Shown one piece after another: positions 9,101 to 19,564 of a stretch of 36,420 nt of DNA. The notes under the pieces are model-generated. The model was not told the origin of the DNA. It saw only the letters and a program-made list of their open reading frames with translations, and did not search any database. The stretch's first letter is position 1; each line of letters begins with the position of its first letter. The translations under genes were made by a program, and so were the position numbers. Source of the DNA: Planctomycetota bacterium (lineage in GTDB: Bacteria; Planctomycetota; Planctomycetia; Planctomycetales; Planctomycetaceae); the NCBI GenBank assembly GCA_003669125.1, contig QWQF01000292.1, positions 1-36,420 on the forward strand, read 5' to 3'.

Positions 9101-9781
9101 GCACAAACAATCTGGCAGGTCGTCTTGCCGGCGGATCAGCATCTACTGACGACGCCTCGCGATTACGCCATCCAGTTCCATTGGCAGCGGTCGCTGCTGT
9201 TGTGGAGCCGTCAGCCCAACTTTGGCTACGACCGCATTGACCGTGTGCTCAATGACGCTGCTCCCAACAAGAATGACTCCGGCTTCTGGGAATCGTCCCT
9301 GACCGGCGGACCAGCCGACCACAATGTTTATCCTGTGAGCTGCTTTGGTCCTCCGCAACCGTTGGTCTTCTGGAGCATGAGTCGCTCGGCGGTGGTCGGC
9401 GGTGGCGCGGGATTGGCGTTGTTGTTGGGCTTCGTGCTGATCCGCATCCCGGCGACTCGGCATGTCCTGACGTTCCTCGTTGTTGGGTTCGTCATGTCGC
9501 TCATGGCACTGTGGTTCGCCGAGCCCGTCAAGGTGCTGTTGCAACCGGCGATCCTGGGAGCTGCGATGGCGGTGATCGCTGCGCTGATCGATCGCGTTGG
9601 TCGCCGCCAACTGCAAGCACCGATGGTCACCCTGTCGTCACCAAGCGACTTTTTCGCCGCACCGGGATCAGGTGTGCGAATTGCCAATGTCCAAGCGATC
9701 GCCGACACATTGACGGCTCCGCCGCAGGTTGTGCTTCAGAGCGAACCGATCTCGGCCTCCGGGTCCGGAGGACGGTCGTGA
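6125..9781 (+). CDS. Giant secreted/membrane protein, 1218 aa, module 1 of a three-module set
   Basis: I do not recognise a named family. An N-terminal signal peptide (hydrophobic WLAVWLTVWLFSASPGFAQ) is followed by a Pro/Ser-rich linker, then about 1000 residues of predicted beta-rich periplasmic sequence, and finally three C-terminal membrane helices (roughly residues 1083-1160) with a short basic tail. Near the N terminus, PLFIPRGETWEEFQKFLKSR precedes a beta-rich segment (VTLDATLSISV). The same order of a 'V/P-rich strand, acidic helix, beta domain' recurs twice in the next gene. Its stop overlaps the next start (TGATG), implying translational coupling. The ATG at 6125 is the first good start; no clear ribosome site is visible. 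A structural or scaffold role in the envelope is a guess. Confidence 0.88.
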   Translation: MSPIMFCRIAQHVRRGLRPWLAVWLTVWLFSASPGFAQPSTNPPASDQPNDTPAPKSAAPSSPSSSPPARGVNPGAEDVVQVIGPDGKPLFIPRGETWEEFQKFLKSRRANNGPMAPPFSVSGVSFEGSAEANEDTVTLDATLSISVNRDGEDVLVPLRLNEATLLKKPEHLGPNEAEFDVFDREEGYRCWLRGKGQHELKMSLAVPVRRQVAARRLMLRLPETPKSAIKLNVPLPKVSAKGSERGFVRMKSLDNGRTEIQAFGPPSSLLDLSWQSMTDLSEAKPELQALTLIVADLRAESLVLEATQQVRSIQGTFDKLTVRLPPEFELLEVSGREVKESSKVSDSPARVLVTLAAPTSGPVELKWILSAKIAANAARLPTLEGFEVDDARQQKGHVVLVAWEGVNLRKRDGEDRFVDRDTLAALRDVPGFHAAANGGGSNTVYRFLKQPFRLVLDVQKIEPYFTAETLHLVRLSPERAELDTTLTVRVFRGSLADLVLPWPTYKSEGWEAISNDSPKLVEQILVEETPNGPQLRVKFLQPKSATSTAASGDVKSLIEKATAAFQQGQTEPALQILTDAIKRTDNEFEIRLKTRRPISADSSAFDLSFPFVEASGQPASRVIVAPRSNLEVEWTPKNEALARPTTPDKKVLDQLESTRNVAAWRWESGSPAFTAKAKVQQQSITTDTLSELAFDTRSVTVTQRIAYDVAFEPLSQVRLMVPRAIADRVRFRLRDSTGQTKPLPPPVFTGLEIDQARQIRLSLDPPQVGKFEVLADFDVESTSGITSDEPSPVIIPVLQSSDAEFDATRVKWNTGEMLVASLADPITWSPELGADKTSSWKANGAKTAIVLKIAAADDSSLQDFTVHRALIRTVVSEGRRHSQALFELDPDVREITLTLPAEISSQHFGAWWNRAAVSVEPITRNQTAGAVEVRLRLPWSSEKTTSPSETVGGSDKLKGMLWLDYYSEEPTHFGWSNQLQLVTPQFASTVWVAQTIWQVVLPADQHLLTTPRDYAIQFHWQRSLLLWSRQPNFGYDRIDRVLNDAAPNKNDSGFWESSLTGGPADHNVYPVSCFGPPQPLVFWSMSRSAVVGGGAGLALLLGFVLIRIPATRHVLTFLVVGFVMSLMALWFAEPVKVLLQPAILGAAMAVIAALIDRVGRRQLQAPMVTLSSPSDFFAAPGSGVRIANVQAIADTLTAPPQVVLQSEPISASGSGGRS

Positions 9782-12700
9782 TGAACGAGCATTGCAAGTT
9801 GCAATTTGCCTGCATGCTCCTGGTACTGATCCTGCTCAGCGTCACCGCCAAAGCAGAAGAGAAGCCACCAACCGTTCGGCACGTCTTCGTTCCGGCCGAC
9901 AATCCGAAAGTCTGGCCGAAGGGTGACCGCGAGTTGGTCCCGTTTGAGGAGTACCTCGAACTTCGGAATGCGAATCAACTCGTTCGCCCAGCGCGGCGTG
10001 GAACAAGCATCGAATGGCAGTCCTTGTCCGCGACGTTTGATCCGTCGCGCGGCGTGTTGACGGATGGACGCTGGGAGGCAGAGGTTCGCGGCAGCGAAAA
10101 ACAACCGCGACTCTTGTCGCTGGAACCACTCGATCTGCCCATCTCGGAATTGAAGTGGACCGATGGCGATGCCGTGTGGGGAACGGCCCCGTCGGGCGAA
10201 TCGCTGGTGCTGGTCGATGCGGCGGAGCGTCGACTGGAAGGCAAGTTCTCGCGACAGGGGCGGCGATTGCAGCGGACGTGGCAATTCGATTTGCGGTTGG
10301 CGACGGCCACGGTTTCAGAATTCAAGGTGCGTGTGCCGGCGAAGTACTCGGTGATCTGTTCCGACGCGACGATTCGCGGTCCACTGACCAGCGGCGAGGA
10401 AGGCTGGCGACTGTGGCAATTGAATCTCGGCAGTCAGTCGCGCTGCGAGGTTCTCGTCGTTGAGTCACAGACAGCCGCGCCGACTGTGCCGATGGTCGTT
10501 TACGAGCAGACCTCGTCGTACGTGCTGCGTGAGGCGGAGATCGAAGTGCAGTGCGAGATCAACGCCGAAGTCTTTCACACTCCGAAAGCGACGCTGGAGT
10601 TTGTGGTCCCGGACGATTTGTCGATTTACACCGTCGGCTTCGCAGGGGATGCGCGGTTGCCGTGGCGAAACTTGCCGCGTGTGCCGGGCCAGCCACGTCA
10701 GATCGAAGTATCGCTGCCAGAGCCACAGATCGGACACGTGCGTGCGTTGCATTTGCTGGCTGGCGTGGCCGCGAAATGGCAGCCGGCGTTCGTGCTGCCA
10801 CGGATCACGCTGGCCAATGGCTGGTTCACCAGCGGACGTTGGAATGTGTCGGTGGATTCGCCGTTGGTGTGGCGTGCGTTGCGGCCGGTTGGCCTGCGGT
10901 TGACGGAAGTCAACGCCACGTCTCCGACCACGCGACGCCTTTCGTTCACGCAATTCTTGGCGGACGCATCGCTGGGTATCGACCTCTCGTCTCCGGTTGC
11001 TCAACTGACATCGCACGGGTTGCAGCGGCTCACCGCTCGCGAGACGACGTGGCGGCTGACCAGCGAATGGCTGTGGCAATCGAACACGGGCGTCGCGTTC
11101 GGCACGCGATGTCGAATCCCGACCGGCTGGGAAGTGCTCGACGTGCAATCGCTACCTGAGTCTGCTGTGTCGGAAGTGCGGCACTGGGACGTCGTCAAGG
11201 ACACCGCCGGAGAGCAAGTGCTGGTCATCGACTTCGTGACACCGCTGGAGGGTCCGGCGACACATCGCATCCAAGTCGTGGCGCGTCGGATGCGAGCACT
11301 CGCGGCCGAGCGCGATGCGTTCGAGCTACCGACGCCGCTCGACTGCCGACACGCGGAGCAATTGCTGATCGTGCAACCGCTCGCCGGTTGGCGCTGGGAT
11401 CTGCCGAGCAGCGAGGCCGTGCCGGCTCCCACGGCCATCAAACGGCTGGGCAGTCCGTGGTTGGATTTTTCGATGTGGAAAGAGGACTCGCCACTCTGGA
11501 CTGCGGCCACGTTGCTCAATCGCTCAACGCAAATCGATGCACCGCTGCGTCCGATCGCGGCGTTCATCCCAGATGTGGCTCAGCCCGCAACAACGCCGGT
11601 GATCTCCGTCACCGTGAACCCGCCAGTCGCGATCACAGCTCCGACGACCACTGATCCGGTTGGCAGCTTAAACGCGGCGTTTCGCGAGGCCGCGACGGAG
11701 CAACTGGTGTGGACGTCGGCCGAGTTGCGATCTCTGATTTTTCCGGGAGGCGACGGTGACGACGTGCATTTGTTGTCGTTACGAGCAGCCCAGGTCGCGC
11801 GCGTCGGACGACTTGAATTCGATCTGCCGGAACCGGCAGAGTTGGTTTCCGTCCGGATGAATGGCATGCGTGTCGAGTCGCAGCGTGAAGGCAACCGCTT
11901 TCGGTTGCCAACGATCCCGCAAGGCGGATTGCAGTCTCTGGAGATTCAGTATCGCGTCCCCTCCGACCGTGTTTTTTTGCGAAACCGGCAAACGATTCCC
12001 GTGCCACGAGTCGATGCACCGGTGCTCGGCTTTCGCTGGCTGTTCGCGTTCCCACCGGAGGCGCGGTTGACGGAAGAGCCGAGTGGCCTGCGACTGCTGC
12101 AACCGCTCGAACCGACGCCGTGGTCGCGGCGATTCTTCGGACCGCTGGGACGCGACGGTTCGGAATTGTTCAACCCGCTTTCCAGCGCGACGTGGCGCAA
12201 GCTGTGGGAACCCTCCAAGCCCGCGAGCAGCGAAGAGAACACGCTCGAAACTTTGTTCGCTCCGCCGGGTTGGCGAGTGCGCGAAGCCGTCGCCGCGACC
12301 TTGCCGTCCGAGATCACTTGGCTGACTTGGAACGGCACGCAAGTGCGCGTACTGGCTTGGATTGGGATGCTGCTGAGCGTCTCCGTCGGATGCGTGCTGC
12401 GTGTGCGACGTGCCAAGCCGCAAGTGCAGATTGCCGCGTCCTGGATGGGCCTGTGCGCGGTGGGCGTGGTGCTCTCCGCTCCGGTTTATGCGGAAGTGCT
12501 CGGTGGATGTTTCGTCGGGGCGTTGATCGCCGCGCTCATTCCGCGACGACTGGTGATGAGCTACGCGAATCAGCGTGAGGCGGCCGGCCGCGGCGCATTC
12601 GAGGCAACCGTCGCGTTTCAACGAGTGGTCGGCGCGCTGGTGATTTCGGCGGTCAGCCTGTCGTCAGCGTTCGCTCAGGAGACAAAGGGCACGGGCGAGA

Positions 12701-15700
12701 CACCCGTGGCACAAGGCGAAGTGTTCGACGTGCTGATTCCCGTCGACGATCCCACCGACGCGACCAGAGAGGTCGTGCGTCCGTCGGTGAAGTCGCCACT
12801 GGGCAACTTCGCCTTCGTACCGAAGGAGTTGTTGAAACTCTGGCGAATTCGGCGTGCTCAACAGGCCGAGCCAGTCAGTTTGATCGAGTCCGCGCGGTAC
12901 GAAATGGATTGGCAAGATGGCTCAGTCCGAGCGGAGTTTCGTGTGCATCGGTTGCGGCCTCGACAGCCGCTGACGTTGCGGTTCCCGTTCGTCAAGGTGC
13001 CGCTGTCCGGAACGAACGCCTGCTTGGTCGATGGCCAATCTCACGCGGTGACGGTCAATGAAACTGGTGACGCTCTGCTGGTCGAACTCCCCGCCGCCGA
13101 CGCAAACATTCCCGCTCAACCTGCCAGCGAGAAACCGAATCAGACAAGCGACGCGGTTCCTTCTCCAGCAAGCGCGGCGCGAGTCAGCACGCATCTCGTC
13201 GTCTTTTCTCTGCTGCCGCCAATCGTCACCGAGGACAACTTGCAGCGACTGACGCTGACTGTTCCGCCCGTGCTGGCGAGTCATGTCGTCGTGAAGTCTC
13301 CGCCGGCGGCCGAGTTGGAATTCCCGAAGGCACGCGGTGAGCAGCACGGAAACTCGGCGGCGGCCGTGTGGACCGCGAGGCTTGGAAAGCAGTCCGAGTG
13401 GTCGCTGGAGTTACTGCGTTCCGGTGTGACTCGTGCTCGCAGCGCGGTCGATCTGAGGGCGGACGTGTCGTGCCTGGCGGAACTCACGCCGACCGTTTTG
13501 CGGCAACGGTATCGCGTGCAGTACGCGGTCGCTTCCGGAGAAGTCAACGAGGTCGCCTGGCTGTTGCCGCGCGGCGTCTTGTTGCGCGACGGCGAGGTCA
13601 TGGCGGACGATCTGTTGCAGTGGAAACTGGAACCGCTGGCCGATGGACGGCAACGCTTGATCGTGGAATTCGACCGGCCGCAGACCGGCGAGTTCGTCGT
13701 CGATGTCGCGGGCTTGCAGCCGCCGCTCGGTGCAGCCGACCAATTGCATTGGCAACCGTGGATCATCGACGCCACCACAGACAGCACGCCTGGCATGGTC
13801 GCTTCCAAGTTGCGGTCGTTTGCTTTGGGAATTTCGTCGCTGCCAGGATTCAAGGTCTCGCCTCCGATCGAGTTGGACCGGTCCACGCCGCTGAGCGAGT
13901 CGGCATTCGCAAAGAGTTGGGGTACGGCGACATTGCCACGTCAGCCGCAAGTCAGCTTGCAGTTGCTCGCGCCGGCGGAACTGACATTTGCCCTCGCGCC
14001 GCTCGCGCCGCAACGCAAGGTGCGGCAGGAGTTGTTGCTCAAAGTCGGACGCCAAGCGTTCGAGTGGGCGTTGCACGCCGAGGTCGCGACGACTGGCTCG
14101 CCCGCGTTTCAGCATGACGTGACGCTGGCACCGCACTTTCGCGTCGATGATGTTTCGGTCACAGAGGATGAAGCCGAGCGGCTCGTGAGTTGGACTCAAA
14201 CCGATCAACGGCTGTCGCTGTTCTTGCGGGATTCGACGACCGGAATTCAGAACCTCGTCTTGCAAGGCCGCGATGCCGTGCCCGCGGATGGCCGCTTGCC
14301 GATCCCGACTCGCTGGTTCGCCAACGCAGAATCGACCGACTTCACGTTGCGCGTGACACACGACCCCAGTTGGCAAGTCGAGGTGCTCGACGACCAACAG
14401 CAGCCACTCAATCCGAGTGAGGCCGGCGGCTCGATCCCCGATCAGACCGAGTTGGTGCTCGGCAAATTTCGCGCGGATCTGAAATGCCTGTCGCTCGACG
14501 TGCGGCTCACTCCGCATGAACCCGCCGGTCATGCGGCGGCTTGGACGCAGGTGTCGCTCGAACCCGGCGACTCGTGGTCCTGGCGGCATGTCGAACGGCT
14601 GCTCGACGAGGGCCAAATTACGGCTCGCATTTTTTGGCCAGCCACTTGGGCGAGCAGCGGCTCGATGACGTTGTCACCTGCGATGAAGGAGCTCGCGCGC
14701 CGTCCGCTGCCGGATGGCATCGAGCTGACCGTGCAATCGCTGCCCGACGTCGCCGGCCCGCGCGAAGTTCTGTTTGAATCGCAACCCGCAGCTCCGCCCA
14801 CAGACTCGACACCGACCTCGAATCCGGTCCCGTTTCGCATCACACCACCCACGTCACTGGATGTCGCCGAACGCACGCATCACTGGTTGGTCGCCGATGA
14901 CTTGCAGCTCTGGCTGCCGAACTCAGCGATCACCACGATTCAGCCGCTTGAGGACTCGAACGTTCTGCCGGAGGGCTTGCCACATACTCCCGCCGAAGCT
15001 TCTGCGAAATGGCTCCAAGTTCCGAGCGTGCCCGTACTGGAATTGACTCAGCCCGAACCAGCCGGAACACCTCCGTCACCGAAATTACTCTGGATGGACA
15101 CGACCGTGTGGGTCGCAGATGGGGTGATGACTCAAGGCCGCACCTGGCTGTTGTTGCAACCGCACGGGCTGCGCGAACTCGTGTTGAATCGGCCGGAGGA
15201 CGTGCGTTGGGTCGCGGCCTTCGTCGGCGACCGTCCCCGTGAACTGTCGGGCGAGCTGTCGCAGAACGCCCTGCGACTCGACGATTTGCCGAACGAATCG
15301 CTGCTGTGGCTGTCGGTCTTCTGGCGAATCGACACGACACAGCGCGATCGCATCGTGGCTCGGCGCGATGCCCGTCTGCCGATGCCGGCCGACACCTCGC
15401 TACGCCCACTGCATCACGATTTGACGTTGATCTCTTCCGGTCACAGTGAACTCTCTTCGACACACGGAGCACGCCGCGTGCAGGACTGGGACGGACGTCT
15501 CTCGCGAGCCGCACACATCTTCCAAGCGTTGCCGACGTCTCCGACTGCGATGAATGACTCGCTGCGCCGCTTGTGGCAACTCGCTGCGAACGATCTGGAC
15601 GAGGCTCGCCAATTGATTGAAGCACTGCCCGATCTGGGACAGGTTGCCAGTTCGCCCACGCCCGTGAAATCCGGGCAGGACGGGCCGGTGGAAAACCTGT

Positions 15701-16179
15701 CCCACGATTCCGCGCGTGAAAGACTGCGATCCGTGCTAGCCGAGGCAGCCGCCGTGCAATCGCGTCTCGCCCCTGCTCTGCCAGCCTCGATTCCGGCGGC
15801 TGCGACGGAGCCTTGGACCAGCGATGCTTGGCGACAAACTCCGAACTCGTGGAACGCGATTGCCGAATTCGATCAAGCCGCGAGGTTGTCGCTCATCGTG
15901 GTGGATCGCCGCTGGCTGACCTGGATGGTCGCGCTGCTGGCCGCCGTGCCGGTGATGCTGCTGTTCCGCACTTGGCTGCGTTGGCAAACCGGAGAATGGC
16001 TGGCCACACACCCGCACTTGGCGTGGGCTTGCCTGGGGCTCATTTGGTGGACATGCCTGGCTCCCAGCCTGATTGGCTTCGGCCTGCTCGTGCTCACGGT
16101 GATCGTCGCGATTCGACATCGCTGGACGAGGCCTCCGCGCATTCAGGCCGCAAGCGGCGGGAACTCGATTGGTCATTGA
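9781..16179 (+). CDS. Giant secreted/membrane protein, 2132 aa, apparent fusion of modules 2 and 3
   Basis: This protein is not a recognised family. The ATG at 9781 overlaps the previous stop and starts a signal peptide ([19 protein letters not shown]). About 840 beta-rich residues then lead to membrane helices around residues 856-920. A second export-signal-like segment ([19 protein letters not shown], about residues 948-966) is followed by another long beta-rich region, and two or three C-terminal helices lie at about 2046-2112. Each half opens with a V/P strand and an acidic helix ([30 protein letters not shown]), as does the upstream gene. The protein therefore looks like two fused copies of that architecture. 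It carries repeat-derived peptides (12687-12714 and 15635-15704), and its TGA lies inside a dispersed repeat. bioA follows immediately. Confidence 0.88.
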   Translation: MNEHCKLQFACMLLVLILLSVTAKAEEKPPTVRHVFVPADNPKVWPKGDRELVPFEEYLELRNANQLVRPARRGTSIEWQSLSATFDPSRGVLTDGRWEAEVRGSEKQPRLLSLEPLDLPISELKWTDGDAVWGTAPSGESLVLVDAAERRLEGKFSRQGRRLQRTWQFDLRLATATVSEFKVRVPAKYSVICSDATIRGPLTSGEEGWRLWQLNLGSQSRCEVLVVESQTAAPTVPMVVYEQTSSYVLREAEIEVQCEINAEVFHTPKATLEFVVPDDLSIYTVGFAGDARLPWRNLPRVPGQPRQIEVSLPEPQIGHVRALHLLAGVAAKWQPAFVLPRITLANGWFTSGRWNVSVDSPLVWRALRPVGLRLTEVNATSPTTRRLSFTQFLADASLGIDLSSPVAQLTSHGLQRLTARETTWRLTSEWLWQSNTGVAFGTRCRIPTGWEVLDVQSLPESAVSEVRHWDVVKDTAGEQVLVIDFVTPLEGPATHRIQVVARRMRALAAERDAFELPTPLDCRHAEQLLIVQPLAGWRWDLPSSEAVPAPTAIKRLGSPWLDFSMWKEDSPLWTAATLLNRSTQIDAPLRPIAAFIPDVAQPATTPVISVTVNPPVAITAPTTTDPVGSLNAAFREAATEQLVWTSAELRSLIFPGGDGDDVHLLSLRAAQVARVGRLEFDLPEPAELVSVRMNGMRVESQREGNRFRLPTIPQGGLQSLEIQYRVPSDRVFLRNRQTIPVPRVDAPVLGFRWLFAFPPEARLTEEPSGLRLLQPLEPTPWSRRFFGPLGRDGSELFNPLSSATWRKLWEPSKPASSEENTLETLFAPPGWRVREAVAATLPSEITWLTWNGTQVRVLAWIGMLLSVSVGCVLRVRRAKPQVQIAASWMGLCAVGVVLSAPVYAEVLGGCFVGALIAALIPRRLVMSYANQREAAGRGAFEATVAFQRVVGALVISAVSLSSAFAQETKGTGETPVAQGEVFDVLIPVDDPTDATREVVRPSVKSPLGNFAFVPKELLKLWRIRRAQQAEPVSLIESARYEMDWQDGSVRAEFRVHRLRPRQPLTLRFPFVKVPLSGTNACLVDGQSHAVTVNETGDALLVELPAADANIPAQPASEKPNQTSDAVPSPASAARVSTHLVVFSLLPPIVTEDNLQRLTLTVPPVLASHVVVKSPPAAELEFPKARGEQHGNSAAAVWTARLGKQSEWSLELLRSGVTRARSAVDLRADVSCLAELTPTVLRQRYRVQYAVASGEVNEVAWLLPRGVLLRDGEVMADDLLQWKLEPLADGRQRLIVEFDRPQTGEFVVDVAGLQPPLGAADQLHWQPWIIDATTDSTPGMVASKLRSFALGISSLPGFKVSPPIELDRSTPLSESAFAKSWGTATLPRQPQVSLQLLAPAELTFALAPLAPQRKVRQELLLKVGRQAFEWALHAEVATTGSPAFQHDVTLAPHFRVDDVSVTEDEAERLVSWTQTDQRLSLFLRDSTTGIQNLVLQGRDAVPADGRLPIPTRWFANAESTDFTLRVTHDPSWQVEVLDDQQQPLNPSEAGGSIPDQTELVLGKFRADLKCLSLDVRLTPHEPAGHAAAWTQVSLEPGDSWSWRHVERLLDEGQITARIFWPATWASSGSMTLSPAMKELARRPLPDGIELTVQSLPDVAGPREVLFESQPAAPPTDSTPTSNPVPFRITPPTSLDVAERTHHWLVADDLQLWLPNSAITTIQPLEDSNVLPEGLPHTPAEASAKWLQVPSVPVLELTQPEPAGTPPSPKLLWMDTTVWVADGVMTQGRTWLLLQPHGLRELVLNRPEDVRWVAAFVGDRPRELSGELSQNALRLDDLPNESLLWLSVFWRIDTTQRDRIVARRDARLPMPADTSLRPLHHDLTLISSGHSELSSTHGARRVQDWDGRLSRAAHIFQALPTSPTAMNDSLRRLWQLAANDLDEARQLIEALPDLGQVASSPTPVKSGQDGPVENLSHDSARERLRSVLAEAAAVQSRLAPALPASIPAAATEPWTSDAWRQTPNSWNAIAEFDQAARLSLIVVDRRWLTWMVALLAAVPVMLLFRTWLRWQTGEWLATHPHLAWACLGLIWWTCLAPSLIGFGLLVLTVIVAIRHRWTRPPRIQAASGGNSIGH
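12687..12714. repeat. In-frame TGETPV-type hairpin repeat
   Basis: CACGGG (12690-12695) pairs with CCCGTG (12703-12708) around a 7-nt loop. The translation [10 protein letters not shown] resembles a dispersed planctomycete repeat peptide (from memory). It lies just after the internal signal-like segment of the 2132-residue protein, at the junction between its two halves. Confidence 0.55.
15635..15704. repeat. In-frame inverted repeat near the 3' end of the giant gene
   Basis: Perfect 11-bp arms, TGGGACAGGTT (15635-15645) and AACCTGTCCCA (15694-15704), enclose 48 bp that themselves contain GGGCAGGACGGGCC. The segment is read in frame as a glycine/proline/serine-rich insertion in an otherwise helical stretch of the 2132-residue protein. 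Confidence 0.6.
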
Positions 16180-16180
16180 T

Positions 16181-16240
16181 CATTGGTCGTTGGTCATTGA
16201 TTATTTGCCAATGACCAACGACCAACGACCAACGACCAAT
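16181..16240. repeat. Hairpin plus tandem ACCAACG repeat at giant-gene/bioA junction
   Basis: Arms 16184-16199 (TGGTCGTTGGTCATTG) and 16209-16224 are perfect complements around a 9-nt loop. The right arm continues as three ACCAACG units and an ACCAATG. Related GGTCATTGATCATTGG sequence on the left contains the stop codon of the upstream gene (16177-16179). The first ATG of the bioA frame (16211) lies within the right arm. Confidence 0.85.
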
Positions 16241-17590
16241 GCGCTGCTTCGTGACATGGACAACGCTCATGTCTGGCATCCGTTCTGCCAGATGCGCGAG
16301 TTCGTCGCCGATGACGCTCCGATCATCGCCTCGGCCGAAGGCTTCGAGTTGATCGACACGGACGGCCGTCGCTATCTCGATGGGGTCTCGTCGTTGTGGT
16401 GTAACGTGCATGGGCACGGCGTGCCGGAGATTGATCGCGCTCTTCGCGAGCAGCTCGACCGAGTCTCGCACAGCACACTGCTGGGCCTGTCCAATGTCCC
16501 GTCGATTGAACTCGCCGCCGAATTGGTCCGCCGCGCGCCGGCCGGGCTGACGAAGGTGTTCTACTCCGACGACGGAGCGACGGCCGTCGAAGTCGCGCTC
16601 AAGCTGGCGTACCAATTTCATCGACAGAAGCCGCATCCGGAAGCACGCGACCTGTTCGTCGGCATGTCCGCCGCATATCACGGCGACACAGTCGGAACCA
16701 TCAGCCTCGGGAATATCGACGTCTTCCATCGCAGCTACGAACGGTTGCTGTTTCCGACCTTGCGAGTCCCTTGCCCTGCTCTGCCTCGACGGCCACCCGG
16801 TTTCGATGCCGACTCGTGGCAACAGCACTGCCTGGATGAACTCGAACGAACGTTGGCCGCGAATGCCGAGCGTATCGCCGCGTTCGTAATCGAACCGCTG
16901 GTGCAAGCTGCCGCGGGAATTCTGGTGCATCCGCCCGGCTACTTGCGCCGCGTGCGTGAACTGACTCAGCGACACGGCATCCTGTTGATCGCCGATGAAG
17001 TCGCGGTCGGCTTCGGACGCACGGGAACGCTGTTCGCCTGCGAGCAGGAAAATGTCGTCCCCGATTTCCTGTGCCTGTCGAAAGGGATCACCGGCGGCTA
17101 TCTGCCGCTCGCCGCGACGCTGACCACCGACGACGTCTACGCCGCGTTCCTCGGCGAACCGGTTTCGGGACGAACCTTCTTTCACGGGCACACGTACACC
17201 GGCAACCCGCTCGGCTGCGCGGCGGCGCTAGCGTCGCTGGAACTGTTCGAGAAAAACCGAGTCCTCGACAACGCGGCAGAGTGTTCGAGGCTCCTGACTC
17301 AGCGATTGGCGGAGCTTCGCGACTGGCCGCATGTCGGCGAGATCCGACAAAAGGGAATCCTCGTCGGCATCGAATTGGTCACCGACAAAACGACTCAACA
17401 AGCCTTCGCACCGGAGCAGCGCATCGGTCATCAAGTCACGCTGGCCGCGCGTCGGCGAGGCCTCTTCACCAGACCGCTGGGGGATGTCATCACGATTGTG
17501 CCCGCTCCGGCCATGTCGCCGGAGTTGGTGAACCGGCTGTGCGATCGGTTGTTCGAATCGATTCGCGAAGTGGTTGGCGAGCAGAAATGA
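16211..17590 (+). CDS. bioA: Adenosylmethionine-8-amino-7-oxononanoate aminotransferase
   Basis: This PLP enzyme of biotin synthesis converts 7-keto-8-aminopelargonate to 7,8-diaminopelargonate using S-adenosylmethionine as amino donor. It is recognised by HVWHPFCQM near the N terminus, [41 protein letters not shown], and [15 protein letters not shown] with the PLP lysine at residue 291. [15 protein letters not shown] lies towards the C terminus. The start is uncertain: the ATG at 16211 lies in a dispersed hairpin repeat and its first residues (TNDQRPTTN) are repeat-derived. The ATG at 16256 ([10 protein letters not shown]) is an equally good candidate; neither has a clear ribosome site. No other biotin gene is in the window. 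It converges with the next gene, with only 2 nt between stops. Confidence 0.93.
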   Translation: MTNDQRPTTNALLRDMDNAHVWHPFCQMREFVADDAPIIASAEGFELIDTDGRRYLDGVSSLWCNVHGHGVPEIDRALREQLDRVSHSTLLGLSNVPSIELAAELVRRAPAGLTKVFYSDDGATAVEVALKLAYQFHRQKPHPEARDLFVGMSAAYHGDTVGTISLGNIDVFHRSYERLLFPTLRVPCPALPRRPPGFDADSWQQHCLDELERTLAANAERIAAFVIEPLVQAAAGILVHPPGYLRRVRELTQRHGILLIADEVAVGFGRTGTLFACEQENVVPDFLCLSKGITGGYLPLAATLTTDDVYAAFLGEPVSGRTFFHGHTYTGNPLGCAAALASLELFEKNRVLDNAAECSRLLTQRLAELRDWPHVGEIRQKGILVGIELVTDKTTQQAFAPEQRIGHQVTLAARRRGLFTRPLGDVITIVPAPAMSPELVNRLCDRLFESIREVVGEQK

Positions 17591-17592
17591 AC

Positions 17593-18576
17593 TCACGGCC
17601 GCTTCAGCCACGAAAAGTCCGGCGGAGATTCCTTCGACTCCTCGGGGCGACGACGGCGGCGGTGAGCAACAATTTCCACCGCTAGGCCGACGACCACGAA
17701 GGCCCCCAAAACGCCGATCGCCAAGAACGTCAGCGAGCGACTGTTGTTCGTCGGCGGTGTGGCGGCGGATTTGGAGTTGGCGAGCGGCGTCAGCGTTTTT
17801 ACCAACAACAACGGAGCCGTGTGAAAATCATTGGCCGTCGCGTAGCTGTACCGTTTGAAGAAGTAGCCAGTGACTCGAGCATGGATCGACGGCGTCAATT
17901 CGTCTCCCGTCGGAACTCCGTCGGGGAGACTCGCGAGAACAACACGGTACGGATTGAGGCCCGAATCGGCGGTGAACAACCACGCCTCGAAGAATTCGCC
18001 AACCGTTGGTTCATCGGAGGACAACACGGCCAATCGGTTGATCCGTCGAATGTCTCCTTCGATCGTCAGCAGTTCGCCACGAAAGCGGTCGGCTTCGAGC
18101 ATCAGCACGGCAAACGGCACGTCGTTGCGGGCCAGCGATTCGAGTTCCGCCAGCGACGTGTTGCGAGCCTTCGCCAAGATCGCGTCGTAGGCCGGCTTCT
18201 CCGCCGCCGTGACGCCGAACGTGTTGTCTTTGATCAACGCCAAGATCGACTTGTCGAGCCGAGCATCGCTCCCCGCTTGTGGTGCGAGCGTCTCGTCTGC
18301 ATCCCTCTTGGATTGCTCCGAGGCAGTGACCACGCGGATGGCATCGCCTCGCAGTGGCGACGAAGCCTCCTCACGCGGTTCCCTGAGAATCCGTTTCAAC
18401 CGCTGGTTCTCTTCTGCGGTGATTCCCGCCGGCCCGAATTCCGGTTTCGGCAAGCGAGCCTGACGCAGCGACCAACCCATGACCAGCAACGCCGGCGCAA
18501 GGGTCATCGCCCACAAAATCATTCGCCAACTCGGTGCGAGCGGCGGCGGCGTGCTGGAAGAGGAGTCGAATCTCAT
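17593..18576 (-). CDS. Two-TM protein of unknown function, paralogue of the 20718-21782 product
   Basis: This 327-residue protein has an N-terminal membrane helix (about residues 16-35), a soluble region with a helical part and a predicted beta-barrel-like domain, and a second helix near residues 283-305 followed by an arginine-rich tail. No named family is recognised. It shares AELE-LAR-D-P, then -RG-, IRR, EAW, PG/P(I/T)G and GYF(F/L)K with the protein at 20718-21782, in the same order and spacing, so the two are clear paralogues flanking the ExbB/ExbD/ExbD genes. It is divergent from ExbB (170-bp gap). The start at 18576 fits the paralogue; no ribosome site is obvious, and upstream ATGs are possible. 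Confidence 0.8.
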   Translation of the reverse strand: MRFDSSSSTPPPLAPSWRMILWAMTLAPALLVMGWSLRQARLPKPEFGPAGITAEENQRLKRILREPREEASSPLRGDAIRVVTASEQSKRDADETLAPQAGSDARLDKSILALIKDNTFGVTAAEKPAYDAILAKARNTSLAELESLARNDVPFAVLMLEADRFRGELLTIEGDIRRINRLAVLSSDEPTVGEFFEAWLFTADSGLNPYRVVLASLPDGVPTGDELTPSIHARVTGYFFKRYSYATANDFHTAPLLLVKTLTPLANSKSAATPPTNNSRSLTFLAIGVLGAFVVVGLAVEIVAHRRRRRPEESKESPPDFSWLKRP

Positions 18577-18745
18577 GGGAGAAATTGTCTTGAGTCGCTG
18601 AGCGGTTGTCATCGCTTGACGGCAAATGCCGAGATTTTCAGGCATTGACGACTGCGATTTGAAAATCGGGCAGCGCGTCGTCACGATACGAACCGACCTG
18701 CCGTTTGGAAATTTTCGCTGGGATTTTTCTCTTGGGAGTTTGCTC

Positions 18746-19564
18746 ATGCTGCGCAACAGTTGCCGTGGGGTGTTCGCCATTGCCCCGTGGTTGGTTTTGA
18801 TGGGAATGCTGGCACTGGCCGGAACGGGACTTTCGCCGGTGTTTGGCCAGGAAGAAGAACCAGCCACGACGACAAAGGCACCGGCCGACGATGCTGGCGA
18901 TACCTCGGACACGCCAGCCGAAAGCCAGTCGATGCTGATGTGGCTGATCGAGACGTCGGGCTTGATCGGAGCGATCATCCTCGTGATCTCAATTTTCTTC
19001 GTGCATCGCGTCGTGACGCTGTTCCTGGAATTTCGCCCGGAGATCGTGGCTCCGCCTGATTTACTGGAGCAGATCGAGGGCCTGCTGGCCAAACGCGACT
19101 ACAACGGCGTCTATCAGGCGGCGAAAAAGAGCGAATCCTCGCTGGGACAATTGCTGATCACTGGCATGACGGCGATGTCATCCGGGCTGGGCGAGGCTCG
19201 TGAAGCCATGGACCGCACCGGCGAAGCAATCACGGTCCACATGGAAAAGCGGATCAGCCTGCTGGCCGTAATTGGCTCGTTGGGACCGATGATCGGACTG
19301 CTGGGAACGCTCAAAGGAATGATCGCCGCCTTCAGCGTGATCGCTACGTCGGGCACGCAAATTAAGCCCAGCGAGGTCGCGGGAGCGATTTCCGAAGCGC
19401 TCGTGCTGACCTTCGAAGGGGTGGCGATTTCGGTACCGGCAATTTATCTGTTCGCGATGTTCAAAGACCGCGTGGCCACGTTGACCGTGGATGTGCAAAA
19501 CTTGTCCGACGAACTCATCCGCAAGATGCACGCCGCCGCACACGCCAAGACGACTCCGACGTAG
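18746..19564 (+). CDS. MotA/TolQ/ExbB proton-channel protein (set 1)
   Basis: This 272-residue inner-membrane protein should form the pentameric channel that, with ExbD-type partners, converts proton-motive force into mechanical work. A cleavable-looking signal (MLALAGTGLSPVFGQ) and an acidic linker precede TM1 (MLMWLIETSGLIGAIILVIS). TM2 has the hallmark LGPMIGLLGTLKGMI, and TM3 has SEALVLTFEGVAISVPA. The Glu and Thr equivalent to E. coli ExbB Glu176 and Thr181 are both present. GGGAG lies 7 nt before the ATG at 18746. The TAG stop falls in the edge of a dispersed repeat. It is the first gene of a unit continuing to 21782. Its closest relative here is the set 3 ExbB (30502-31344). Confidence 0.93.
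   Translation: MLRNSCRGVFAIAPWLVLMGMLALAGTGLSPVFGQEEEPATTTKAPADDAGDTSDTPAESQSMLMWLIETSGLIGAIILVISIFFVHRVVTLFLEFRPEIVAPPDLLEQIEGLLAKRDYNGVYQAAKKSESSLGQLLITGMTAMSSGLGEAREAMDRTGEAITVHMEKRISLLAVIGSLGPMIGLLGTLKGMIAAFSVIATSGTQIKPSEVAGAISEALVLTFEGVAISVPAIYLFAMFKDRVATLTVDVQNLSDELIRKMHAAAHAKTTPT

Noticed and set aside
16209-16241. Tandem ACCAACG units as a possible CRISPR or VNTR array
   Set aside because: The units are only 7 bp with no spacers and are one arm of a hairpin repeat; no cas genes are present.
18645-18690. TTGACG / TTGAAA with GATACG as a promoter for the set 1 exbB
   Set aside because: Spacings do not fit a standard sigma-70 promoter and planctomycete promoter consensus is poorly known.
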